This document shows positions 57,001 to 64,000 of a stretch of 64,000 bases of DNA, in pieces. The DNA comes from Acidobacteriota bacterium (lineage in GTDB: Bacteria; Acidobacteriota; Thermoanaerobaculia; Thermoanaerobaculales; Thermoanaerobaculaceae). The stretch lies in the NCBI GenBank assembly GCA_016213675.1, contig JACQZW010000081.1:28931-92930 (forward strand), given 5' to 3'. Under the pieces are notes generated by a model. It saw only the letters and a program-made list of their open reading frames with translations, was not told the origin of the DNA and searched no databases. A program made the position numbers and the translations under genes. Numbering within the stretch: the first letter of the stretch is position 1; every line of letters begins with the position of its first letter.

Positions 57001-58002
57001 TCAGTTCAGCACGATCACGACCTTGCCCACCGAGCCGCGACCCTGCAGATGCGCGTGGGCGCGGGGCAGCTCCGCGAACGAGAAGACGGCGCCGACCACC
57101 GGCTTCAGGTCACCCGCCGTCACCATGGCCTCCAGGCGGGCGAACCGCTGCTGCAGCTCCGCAGCGAGCTGCGGCACCAGCGAGAGGTTGAAGCCAGCCA
57201 GGGTCCGGCACGGAGAGACCGTCAGCGACGGGACGATCACACCCATCCGCAGCAGCTCGACGAGTGCGCGCAGCCACCGGACCCTCCTCGCGGAGACGGC
57301 GGCCGCGAAGCCGAACAGCACGTAGCGTCCGTCTCCCCGCAGGGCCCGCCAGCCCGGACGGAACAGCCGCCCGCCGACCGAGTCGAGCACCACGTCGACT
57401 CCACTGCGGACGGCCGTCGCGTAGGCGTCGTAGGAGCAGGCCTCCTGGGCGCCGAGGCTCGCGGCCAGCTCCCGTTTCGGCGCCGTCGAGGCGACCGCGA
57501 GCACGCGGGCACCGGCACGGGCTGCGAGCTGGACGGCGACGGATCCGACGCCTCCCGCCGCGGCCGTGATCGCCACCCGCTCGCCGGCGCGGAGCCGGCC
57601 GACCGTGAAGAGCGCGTGATCGGCAGTCAGGCCCGTGACTGCCAGCGAGGCCCCTTCGACGTCGCCCAAGCCGGCGGGCAAGGGTCGCACGTGCGTCGCC
57701 GGCGTGCGGACCAGCTCCGCGTGACCGCCGAAGATCGGCACCGCGGCGACCCGGGTGCCCAGCGGCGGCCCGGTGACGCCGGCCCCGAGCGCGACGACCT
57801 CGCCGGCGACCTCCATGCCGGGGATGAGCGGAGGACGCGGCACGTTCGGATAGACCCCCATCCGCGCCGCGCAGTCGGCGAAGTTCAACCCGATCGCGCG
57901 GACCCGGACGAGGACCTCGCCGGCCGCCGGAACGGGATCCTCGACCTCGCGAAGCTCGAGCACCTCGGGCGGTCCATAGCGTGCCACCACCCACGCCTTC
58001 AT
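57001..58002 (-). CDS. NAD(P)H:quinone oxidoreductase-like, MDR family
   Basis: A 333-residue zinc-free medium-chain dehydrogenase. GroES-like domain, then the cofactor fold AITAAAGGVGSVAVQLA near residues 145-160 (AxxGGVG). No catalytic zinc cysteines. MKAWVVARYGPPEVLELRE and LGLNFADCAARMG-like blocks fit QOR/synaptic vesicle VAT1-like enzymes. The ATG at 58000-58002 follows GGGAGGGTGG. Substrate unknown. Confidence 0.88.
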   Translation of the reverse strand: MKAWVVARYGPPEVLELREVEDPVPAAGEVLVRVRAIGLNFADCAARMGVYPNVPRPPLIPGMEVAGEVVALGAGVTGPPLGTRVAAVPIFGGHAELVRTPATHVRPLPAGLGDVEGASLAVTGLTADHALFTVGRLRAGERVAITAAAGGVGSVAVQLAARAGARVLAVASTAPKRELAASLGAQEACSYDAYATAVRSGVDVVLDSVGGRLFRPGWRALRGDGRYVLFGFAAAVSARRVRWLRALVELLRMGVIVPSLTVSPCRTLAGFNLSLVPQLAAELQQRFARLEAMVTAGDLKPVVGAVFSFAELPRAHAHLQGRGSVGKVVIVLN

Positions 58003-58020
58003 TCCCCACCCTCCCAACCA

Positions 58021-58150
58021 GGGGACGGGGGACAGGGAACAGGGGACACCAAGAGGAGGATCGGACCAGCGGACAGAGGGCCAGGGTCAGCGGACAGGGG
58101 ACGTGTCTCGGCTGTCCCTTGTCCCCCGACCCCTGTCCCCTGTCTCTTCG
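58021..58150. repeat. GTCCCC-rich dispersed repeat, copy 3, inverted pair
   Basis: A left arm of GGGGACGGGGGACAGGG type (from 58021) and a right arm of CCCTTGTCCCCCGACCCC type (to about 58144) face each other and could fold together. Fills the gap between recA and the quinone reductase gene. Confidence 0.7.
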
Positions 58151-59179
58151 TCACGCCTCGTCGCCGCCGCCGGCGGCGCGGGCGAGGCTCGGCAACATCG
58201 GCCGCAGCTTGCCCTCGATCTCCGCCATCAGCTCGTGGTTCTCCTTGAGGAACGCACGGGCGTTCTCCCGCCCCTGGCCGAGACGCACGTCGCCGTACGA
58301 CAGCCAGGTTCCGGACTTGGTCACCACCCGGTGCTCGACCCCGAGGTCGAGGATCTCGCCGGCGCGAGAAATCCCTTCGCCGTAGAGGATGTCGAACTCG
58401 GCGATGCGGAACGGTGCGGCGACCTTATTCTTCACCACCTTGACCTTCGTCCGGTTGCCGACCATCTCCTCACCCGACTTGATCGGCCCGATGCGGCGGA
58501 TGTCGAGCCGAACCGAGGCGTAGAACTTCAGGGCCCGGCCGCCGGTGGTCGTCTCCGGGTTGCCGAACATGACGCCGATCTTCTCGCGGATCTGGTTGAT
58601 GAAGATGACGCACGTCTTCGACTTCGAGACGATCCCCGTCAGCTTCCGCATCGCCTGCGACATGAGTCGCGCCTGCAGGCCGACGGAGGCGTCACCCATC
58701 TCGCCCTCGAGCTCGGCGCGCGGCACCAGGGCGGCCACCGAGTCGACGACCACGACGTCCACCGAGCCCGAGCGGATCAGCGTCTCGGTGATCTCCAACG
58801 CCTGCTCGCCGTTGTCCGGCTGGGCGAGCAACAGGTTGTCGATGTCCACGCCCAACTTGGCGCAGTACTCCGGGTCGAGGGCGTGCTCGGCGTCGATGAA
58901 CGCGGCCAGGCCGCCGGTCGCCTGCGCCTGGGCGATGATCTGCAGCGCCAAGGTCGTCTTGCCCGACGACTCCGGCCCGTAGATCTCGATGACCCGCCCG
59001 CGCGGCACGCCGCCGACGCCGAGCGCGGCGTCGAGGCCCAGCGAGCCGGTGGGAATCACGTTGACTGCGACGGCCTCCTGCTGACCCAGGCGCATGATCG
59101 CGCCCTTGCCGAACTGCCGCTCGATCTGCGAGACGGCAGTCTCCAATGCCTTCAACTTGTCCTGGTTGATCTCAGCCAT
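58151..59179 (-). CDS. recA: DNA recombinase RecA
   Basis: Strand-exchange protein and SOS co-protease; 342 residues. Walker A is GPESSGKTT near 69-77, with [24 protein letters not shown] and [20 protein letters not shown] (loop L2). No intein or insertion. Ribosome site AGGAGAGG precedes the ATG. Confidence 0.98.
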   Translation of the reverse strand: MAEINQDKLKALETAVSQIERQFGKGAIMRLGQQEAVAVNVIPTGSLGLDAALGVGGVPRGRVIEIYGPESSGKTTLALQIIAQAQATGGLAAFIDAEHALDPEYCAKLGVDIDNLLLAQPDNGEQALEITETLIRSGSVDVVVVDSVAALVPRAELEGEMGDASVGLQARLMSQAMRKLTGIVSKSKTCVIFINQIREKIGVMFGNPETTTGGRALKFYASVRLDIRRIGPIKSGEEMVGNRTKVKVVKNKVAAPFRIAEFDILYGEGISRAGEILDLGVEHRVVTKSGTWLSYGDVRLGQGRENARAFLKENHELMAEIEGKLRPMLPSLARAAGGGDEA

Positions 59180-59236
59180 TCGACACCTCTCCTGTGGGGC
59201 ACCGGCGTGGACGGGTTGGCCGTGGGGCCACGGTGA

Positions 59237-59266
59237 ATGCTAGGCGGCACGCCGGGCCCAAGTCAA
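59237..59266 (-). promoter_or_regulatory. Sigma-70-type promoter of recA
   Basis: On the minus strand TTGACT (59266-59261) and TAGCAT (59242-59237) are 18 bases apart, matching 5 and 4 of 6 consensus positions. It lies about 58 bases before the recA ATG. No obvious LexA-type palindrome overlaps it. Confidence 0.55.
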
Positions 59267-59346
59267 GCCGCGAGCCCGGCCTTGCCACGCGTCGGCGGGG
59301 AGCTTCGGCACCGTTACCCAGGAGGGCGACGACGCCACAAAAGGGA

Positions 59347-59438
59347 ATCCCGCCGCCCTGGTGCGCGACGGGATCCCTCGCTGCGCTCACGAGCAGATCC
59401 CGCCGCCCTGGTGCGCGACGGGATCCCTCGCTGCGCTC
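59347..59438. repeat. Tandem 42-base direct repeat
   Basis: Identical 42-base copies at 59347-59388 and 59397-59438, period 50. Each starts ATCCCGCCGCCCTGG and ends GCTGCGCTC. It lies in the gap between atpE and recA, with no gene inside. Confidence 0.9.
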
Positions 59439-59444
59439 GGGATG

Positions 59445-59473
59445 ACTTCCTGTCGCCCAAGGCGACAGGAAGT
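59445..59473 (-). other. Perfect hairpin at the atpE stop
   Basis: ACTTCCTGTCGCC (59445-59457) pairs perfectly over 13 bp with GGCGACAGGAAGT (59461-59473) around CAA. It touches the atpE stop codon. No T-run follows, so it may protect or process the 3' end rather than terminate by itself. Confidence 0.6.
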
Positions 59474-59796
59474 CACTTGCCCAGGATGATGAAGGCGATG
59501 AGCAGGGCGTAGATGACCAGCGACTCGATGAAGGCGACGCCGATGATCATCGTGATCCGGACCGGTCCGGCGGCGCCGGGGTTACGGCCCATGCTGGTGC
59601 AGGCGGCCGCGATGGCCTTGGCCTGACCGAATGCACCGGCGAAGGCCGCGAGACCGAGCACGAACGCGGCGGCGATGAACTTGCCGACGTCACGCTGGTA
59701 GGCGCCACCGCCCGCAGCGGCCTCCTCGGCGAAGACCGGGGATGCCATGGACAACAGCACGAGAGCCACGACCACGAACAGCACTTTCCTCGTCAT
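59473..59796 (-). CDS. atpE: ATP synthase F0 subunit c
   Basis: Proteolipid of the rotor ring; 107 residues. An N-terminal signal-like segment (MTRKVLFVVVALVLLSMASPVFAEE) precedes the two-helix hairpin. Ion-site residues are Gln in GAFGQAKAIAA, Glu in FIESLVIY, then Ser and Tyr, matching the Q32/E65/S66/Y70 set of Na+-binding rings; T67 is Leu here. The ATG at 59794-59796 starts the signal segment. Follows atpB by 31 bases. Confidence 0.93.
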   Translation of the reverse strand: MTRKVLFVVVALVLLSMASPVFAEEAAAGGGAYQRDVGKFIAAAFVLGLAAFAGAFGQAKAIAAACTSMGRNPGAAGPVRITMIIGVAFIESLVIYALLIAFIILGK

Positions 59797-59827
59797 ACAA
59801 CCTCCCTTTGTGGGGTGTGAGTGCACG

Positions 59828-60577
59828 CTAGTGCTCCTGGGCCACGGCCCCGGAAATGTAGACCGCCGTCAGCATGATGAAGATGAACGTCTGGATCGTG
59901 GCGCCGAGGATGCCGAGACCCATCATCGGCCACGGCACGACGAAGGGCACGAGGGCCATGAAGATCCCCGTCGCGGTGTGCTCGCCGAAGATGTTGCCGA
60001 ACAACCGCAGGGCCAACGACAGCACGCGGGCCAGGTGCGAGATGATCTCCAGCGGGATCATCAACGGGAACAGCCACCACACCGGCCCGACGAAGTGCGC
60101 CGCGTACTTGATCGGCCCGAGCTTCGCGATGCCGACGATGTTGTAGAAGAGGAACGCGGTGATCGACAGCGCGAAGGTCGTGCTCGGGCTCGCCGTCGGC
60201 GGCTGGAGGAAGAAGACCAGGCCGAAGATGTTCGACAGGAAGATGAAGAAGGCGAGGCTGGCGATCATCGGGACGAACGGCTTGCCGTGACCGTGGCCGA
60301 TCACGTCGTCGGCCAGGTTGCGCAGCGCGGAGAGCAGGAGCTCGAGGATCTGCTGGAGCACCGACGGGCGTTCCACCGAGTAGCGCCGACGGGCCAAGAA
60401 CAGCATGACCGCCACGACGACGACGATGAGCAGTGCCATGACCACGTTGTCGGGCAGCCAGGCGTTCGGGATCTCCTCGAGACCCATTGCCTTGCGCCAC
60501 GACTCCGAGGGTTGGCCGAGCAGCATGACGAGCAGCGCGTTGAGCGGGTGGAACAGGAACGAGAACTCGTGGTGCAC
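59828..60577 (-). CDS. atpB: ATP synthase F0 subunit a
   Basis: Stator channel subunit, 249 residues, about six transmembrane helices. The essential Arg lies in ARVLSLALRLFGNIFGEH near residue 200. A GTG start (60575-60577) with GGAGGAG upstream gives MHHEFSFLFHPLN. Subunits b, delta and F1 genes are not in the window. Confidence 0.95.
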   Translation of the reverse strand: MHHEFSFLFHPLNALLVMLLGQPSESWRKAMGLEEIPNAWLPDNVVMALLIVVVVAVMLFLARRRYSVERPSVLQQILELLLSALRNLADDVIGHGHGKPFVPMIASLAFFIFLSNIFGLVFFLQPPTASPSTTFALSITAFLFYNIVGIAKLGPIKYAAHFVGPVWWLFPLMIPLEIISHLARVLSLALRLFGNIFGEHTATGIFMALVPFVVPWPMMGLGILGATIQTFIFIMLTAVYISGAVAQEH

Positions 60578-60583
60578 GGCCCC

Positions 60584-60949
60584 TCACTCCTCCCCGGGCT
60601 TCTCCCCGCCCGACCGCAGGCCCTCGAGCGCCAGGGCCAGCAGGAAGCACCCCATTCCCGCGGCCACCGCCCACAGATCGACCTGGCGCCGCAGCACGTA
60701 GATCACCGCAAAGAGCAACCCCCACAACGCAAGACGCGCAACCACCAGCACGATCGCGCGACGTGACACCCTGGGTCGCCCTGGCTGCAGGACGCTCGTC
60801 AGCGCTTTCTCCAGCCAAAGCGCGTTGATGATACCGACCGCCGCCGTGAGGGTCAAGACGAGTGCGGCCACGTGCCGGTCGAGCAGGACGAGCACCAACC
60901 CGGCCGTTCCGGCGAGCACGAGCCCGATCCAACCAGCCCGCTTCGCCAC
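60584..60949 (-). CDS. ATP synthase subunit I-like membrane protein
   Basis: A 121-residue protein with four hydrophobic helices and a charged C-terminus (RSGGEKPGEE). Placement directly before atpB and size fit AtpI-type ATP synthase assembly proteins. The GTG start overlaps the upstream stop by one base (TAGTG). Family assignment rests on context and topology. Confidence 0.75.
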   Translation of the reverse strand: MAKRAGWIGLVLAGTAGLVLVLLDRHVAALVLTLTAAVGIINALWLEKALTSVLQPGRPRVSRRAIVLVVARLALWGLLFAVIYVLRRQVDLWAVAAGMGCFLLALALEGLRSGGEKPGEE

Positions 60950-61272
60950 TATTGCCGGCCCTCCGGATCACGACCGGTCGGGTGGGGGCCGGTCCCCTGT
61001 TCCCCGTCCCCAGTCCCCTCGCCGTTCGGCCGAACGGCGCGGTCCTCTTCCCGTCCGACCCGCAGTGCCGTCCGGATCGCCTCCATGAACCCTGCGATCA
61101 CGCCCAGCCCGGTGAAGATGTAGGTGCACCAGGGCGTGCTCGAAAAGAACCAGTCGAGCACCCATCCCATGCCGTAGCCGATGCCGATGGCCGCCGGCAG
61201 GATGGTCGCGATGAGGTACGCGTCGCCGATGCGGCGCGCCGACTGAATGTCCTTGTTGCCCTTGCGGCTCAC
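60949..61272 (-). CDS. AtpZ/AtpI-family protein
   Basis: A 107-residue protein with two transmembrane helices. YLIATILPAAIGIGYGMGWVLDWFF and FTGLGVIAGFMEAIRTALR match the AtpZ (DUF) type small subunit linked to c-ring assembly or Mg/Ca transport. The GTG start overlaps the nuoN stop (GTGA). The last 15 or so residues (GDGEQGTGPHPTGR) come from a GTCCCC-type repeat. Confidence 0.8.
   Translation of the reverse strand: MSRKGNKDIQSARRIGDAYLIATILPAAIGIGYGMGWVLDWFFSSTPWCTYIFTGLGVIAGFMEAIRTALRVGREEDRAVRPNGEGTGDGEQGTGPHPTGRDPEGRQ
60994..61023. repeat. GTCCCC-rich dispersed repeat, copy 4
   Basis: CCCCTGTTCCCCGTCCCCAG-type run inside the 3' end of the AtpZ-type gene. Same family as 8217, 35571 and 58021. 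Confidence 0.65.
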
Positions 61273-62720
61273 TTCCCTGCCAGGACGGAGACGGTTGCCC
61301 GTGCGGCTTCGCCGAACGGCCCGGGAAGGACACCGATCACCAGCACGGCGACGGCACAGGCGACGATGACGCGCTCGGTCCACGGGGCGGCGAGCAGCGC
61401 GGCAGGCTCGGCGTCCGCGCCGTCACGCAGATACATCTGCAGGACGATGCGCAGGTAGTAGTAGAGCGAGACGGCCGACATCAGCACGGCGACGACCACG
61501 AGCCAGACGTAGCCGGCCTGCACCGCCGCGGCGAACAGGTAGAGCTTGCCCATGAACCCGGCGGTCGGCGGGATGCCGCCGAGCGAGAGCAGGAACAGGA
61601 GCATGCCGAACGCCGCCACCGGGTGCTTGCGCGCCATTCCCGCGTAGTCGTTCACCGTCTCGCCGGCGAAGCCGCGCGACTCCAGCAGGATCACGAACCC
61701 GAAGGCACCGAGGTTGGTCACGGTGTAGACCAGCATGTAGAACATCACGCTCTGCAGACCGTTCTGTCCGCCCGCCATGAGGCCGAGCAGCGCGTAGCCG
61801 GCATGGGCGATCGAGGAGTACGCCAGCATGCGCTTCACGTTGTCCTGGGTGAGGGCCGCGACGTTCCCCCACACCATGGTCAGCGCCGCCGCCACGGCGA
61901 CGAAGAGCCGCCACTGGTCGGCCAGCGGCTCGAGGCCGCCGAGGTAGACGCGGAGGAACATCGCGAAGGCGGCCGCCTTCGGTCCCACCGACATGAACGC
62001 CGTGATCGGGGTCGGGGCGCCCTCGTAGACGTCGGGCGTCCACATGTGGAACGGCACCGCCGCGACCTTGAAGAGGAAGCCGCAGGTGAGCAGCGCGATT
62101 CCGACCAGCACCGGGGTGCCCGGCCGCCCGCCGGAGACCTTGGCGGCCAGCGTCGCGAGGTCGAGGGTGCCGGTGGCCCCGTAGAGCAGCGACAAGCCGT
62201 AGAGCAGGATCCCCGACGACAGCGCTCCGAGCACGAAGTACTTCACCGCCGCCTCGTGGGACTTGACCTCGCGGCGGAAGTACCCGGCAAGGATGTACGT
62301 CGAGAGCGCCATCAGCTCGAGCCCGACGTAGATCGTCGCCAGGTTCGAGCCCGACGCCATGACCATCATGCCTACGGTGGCCAACATCACCAGCGTGTGG
62401 TACTCCGCGGGCCGGTAGTCGTTGCGCTTCAGGTAGTCCAGCGAGAGGAGGATCGCCAGTCCCGACGAGAGCAGGAAGAGCGCCTTGAAGAACACCGCGA
62501 AGCGGTCGAGGACGAACATGCCGAAGAAGAAGCGCGTCCCCTCCGCAGTGCCGCTCGCCACGACCCACAGGGCGACGCCGGCCGCCACGATGGACAGCAC
62601 GGCCCCGGCACCGAGCGCGCCGTGCCGTCGGCCTCCGCCGACGAGCCCGACGAGCAGCAACGCCATTGCCAGGCCGGCGAGGACCAGCTCGGGCAGCAGG
62701 GCGACAAGGTCGGCCGTCAT
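61269..62720 (-). CDS. nuoN: NADH-quinone oxidoreductase subunit N
   Basis: Antiporter-like proton-pumping subunit of complex I; 483 residues, about fourteen helices. Conserved Lys and Glu-bearing blocks are VGLELMALSTYIL, PFHMWTPDVYEGAPTPITAFMS and NVKRMLAYSSIAHAGY. The ATG at 62718-62720 follows GGAGG by five bases; the GTG just before is less likely. Starts 10 bases after nuoM. Confidence 0.96.
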   Translation of the reverse strand: MTADLVALLPELVLAGLAMALLLVGLVGGGRRHGALGAGAVLSIVAAGVALWVVASGTAEGTRFFFGMFVLDRFAVFFKALFLLSSGLAILLSLDYLKRNDYRPAEYHTLVMLATVGMMVMASGSNLATIYVGLELMALSTYILAGYFRREVKSHEAAVKYFVLGALSSGILLYGLSLLYGATGTLDLATLAAKVSGGRPGTPVLVGIALLTCGFLFKVAAVPFHMWTPDVYEGAPTPITAFMSVGPKAAAFAMFLRVYLGGLEPLADQWRLFVAVAAALTMVWGNVAALTQDNVKRMLAYSSIAHAGYALLGLMAGGQNGLQSVMFYMLVYTVTNLGAFGFVILLESRGFAGETVNDYAGMARKHPVAAFGMLLFLLSLGGIPPTAGFMGKLYLFAAAVQAGYVWLVVVAVLMSAVSLYYYLRIVLQMYLRDGADAEPAALLAAPWTERVIVACAVAVLVIGVLPGPFGEAARATVSVLAGK

Positions 62721-62730
62721 CACGCCCTCC

Positions 62731-64000
62731 TCAATGCGCGCCGTGGCCGCCGGGCTCCCCGGCGGGCTCGGCGGCGTGGGCGGCCGGCGCGGCCGGGAGC
62801 TTGGCCACCGGGCGGTTGAGGTAGTCCTTGTCGACCGCCCGGACGATGCGCTGGATCGACGGCTCCATGATCCTGAAGAACGGCTTGGGGTACAGGCCGA
62901 TCCAGAAGCACATGACGATCAGCGGGATGAGCGTCCACTGCTCACGCAGGTTGACGTCCTTGAGCTTCTTGTTCTCCTCGATGGTGATCTCGCCGAAGAA
63001 GACCTGCTGGTACAGCCAGAGCATGTAGGCCGCGCCCAGGACGATGCCCGTCGCGGCGATGACCGCCCAGGTCGTCGAGTGGCTGAACGCACCGATGAGG
63101 ATGGTGAACTCGCCGATGAACCCGTTGAGGGTGGGCAGCCCGATCGAGGCCATCGTGATGATCATGAAGAGCATTGCGTAGATCGGCATGACCTTGGCGA
63201 TGCCGCCGTACTCGGCGATCATCCGGGTGTGCCGGCGCTCGTAGATGATCCCGACGAGCAAGAACAAGCCGCCGGTCGACAGCCCGTGGTTGATCATCTG
63301 CAGCACCGAGCCCGACAAGCCGTGCGGGTTGAGCGCGAACATACCAAGCATGACGAAGCCGAGGTGCGAAACCGACGAGTACGCGACCAGCTTCTTCATA
63401 TCCTTCTGGGCCATGGCGACGAGCGCGCCGTAGACGATGCCGACGATCGCCAGGCCGCCGACCCACGGCACCGCCTTCACCGTCGCATCCGGCAGCAGCG
63501 GCAGCGAGAAGCGGATGAAGCCGTACGTGCCCATCTTCAGCAGGACGCCGGCCAGGATCACCGATCCCGCGGTCGGCGCCTCGACGTGCGCGTCGGGCAA
63601 CCAGGTGTGGAACGGGAACATCGGTACCTTGATGGCGAAGCCGACGAAGAAGGCCAGGAACACCCAGAACTGCACGCCGGCGGGGATCTGCGGCGCGATC
63701 TTGAACAGCTCGGTCACGTCGAACGTCGGGGCGTTGCCGAGGCCCGGCAGCCCGATCGCGGCGAGACCGGTCGAGTTGTAGAAGTACAGCGCCAGGATGC
63801 CGACCAGCATCAGCACCGAGCCGAACAGGGTGTAGAGGAAGAACTTGATCGCCGCGTACAGCTTGCGGGGGCCGCCCCAGACGCCGATGAGGAAGTACAT
63901 CGGCACCAGCATGACCTCCCAGAAGACGTAGAAGAGGATGAAGTCGAGCGACATGAAGACGCCGAGCATCCCGGTCTGCAGGAGGAGCAGGAAGACGTAG
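62731..64000 (-). CDS. nuoM: NADH-quinone oxidoreductase subunit M, N-terminus cut by window edge
   Basis: Antiporter-like subunit of complex I; about 422 residues visible of roughly 500. The frame runs off the right edge ([19 protein letters not shown] at the edge). Conserved blocks are [17 protein letters not shown] (Glu on TM5), [23 protein letters not shown] and [18 protein letters not shown]. The C-terminus ends with an unusual His/Ala tail ([17 protein letters not shown]). Confidence 0.96.
   Translation of the reverse strand, partial: YVFLLLLQTGMLGVFMSLDFILFYVFWEVMLVPMYFLIGVWGGPRKLYAAIKFFLYTLFGSVLMLVGILALYFYNSTGLAAIGLPGLGNAPTFDVTELFKIAPQIPAGVQFWVFLAFFVGFAIKVPMFPFHTWLPDAHVEAPTAGSVILAGVLLKMGTYGFIRFSLPLLPDATVKAVPWVGGLAIVGIVYGALVAMAQKDMKKLVAYSSVSHLGFVMLGMFALNPHGLSGSVLQMINHGLSTGGLFLLVGIIYERRHTRMIAEYGGIAKVMPIYAMLFMIITMASIGLPTLNGFIGEFTILIGAFSHSTTWAVIAATGIVLGAAYMLWLYQQVFFGEITIEENKKLKDVNLREQWTLIPLIVMCFWIGLYPKPFFRIMEPSIQRIVRAVDKDYLNRPVAKLPAAPAAHAAEPAGEPGGHGAH

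Noticed and set aside
59347..59438. CRISPR array
   Set aside because: Only two copies with an 8-base spacer between them; no cas genes.

Overview
The window is high-GC, gene-dense DNA from a diderm (Gram-negative) bacterium. Evidence for an outer membrane: a LolA carrier, a PilQ secretin with PilMNOP, a beta-barrel protein ending in Phe, and several lipobox or Sec signal peptides. Many genes use GTG starts, one TTG and apparently one ATA. The gene content (bifunctional Rel, yceD-rpmF-plsX-fabH, pilMNOPQ, split F0 genes beside nuoMN, serine acetyltransferase with a long N-terminus) fits Acidobacteriota, perhaps Thermoanaerobaculia. That placement is inference; no rRNA or tRNA gene is visible.

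Layout. 1-6.7 kb (minus): ECF sigma factor, zinc-finger anti-sigma and a membrane protein lead into yceD-rpmF-plsX-fabH, an acyl-CoA dehydrogenase and fabD (cut by the window edge). 6.8-11 kb: glutamate dehydrogenase with its own promoter and terminator, then a glyoxylate-reductase-like dehydrogenase divergent from malate synthase. 11-18.7 kb (minus): TPR protein, Roadblock protein, accB, accC, aroK, a phosphoesterase, a 53-residue zinc ribbon and an exported HEAT-cyclophilin-thioredoxin fusion, mostly with 4-base overlaps. 18.7-28.6 kb (minus): pilM-N-O-P-Q followed by two lipoproteins, one a 1052-residue chain of IPT/TIG domains, ended by a terminator. 28.6-37.3 kb: rpmB (plus), then rel, secF, secD, yajC, tgt, lolA and cysE (minus). 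37.4-42.8 kb: a uridine-kinase-like protein, HU, rsmB, fmt and an MFS exporter.

42.9-50.7 kb (minus) is the most distinctive part: a seven-gene respiratory operon of c-type cytochrome, metal-ABC-type binding protein, molybdopterin oxidoreductase, four-cluster ferredoxin, NrfD-type membrane subunit, TorD-type chaperone and a DUF3373-like outer-membrane protein. The binding protein lacks the usual metal-binding histidines, and the chaperone frame runs into the porin with no stop. 50.8-55 kb (plus): CoA-binding protein, infC with an ATA start, lysine 6-aminotransferase and two membrane proteins. 55-59.2 kb (minus): recA, a quinone reductase, a sigma-54 response regulator and pyrE. 59.4-64 kb (minus): nuoM (cut), nuoN, atpZ, atpI, atpB and atpE, chained by overlaps and small gaps.

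Intergenic space carries several dispersed repeat families: G-quadruplex-type GGGTGGG elements, GTCCCC-rich elements, GTAGCGGCCG palindromes, and a 42-base tandem duplication near atpE. Some run into the ends of coding regions.
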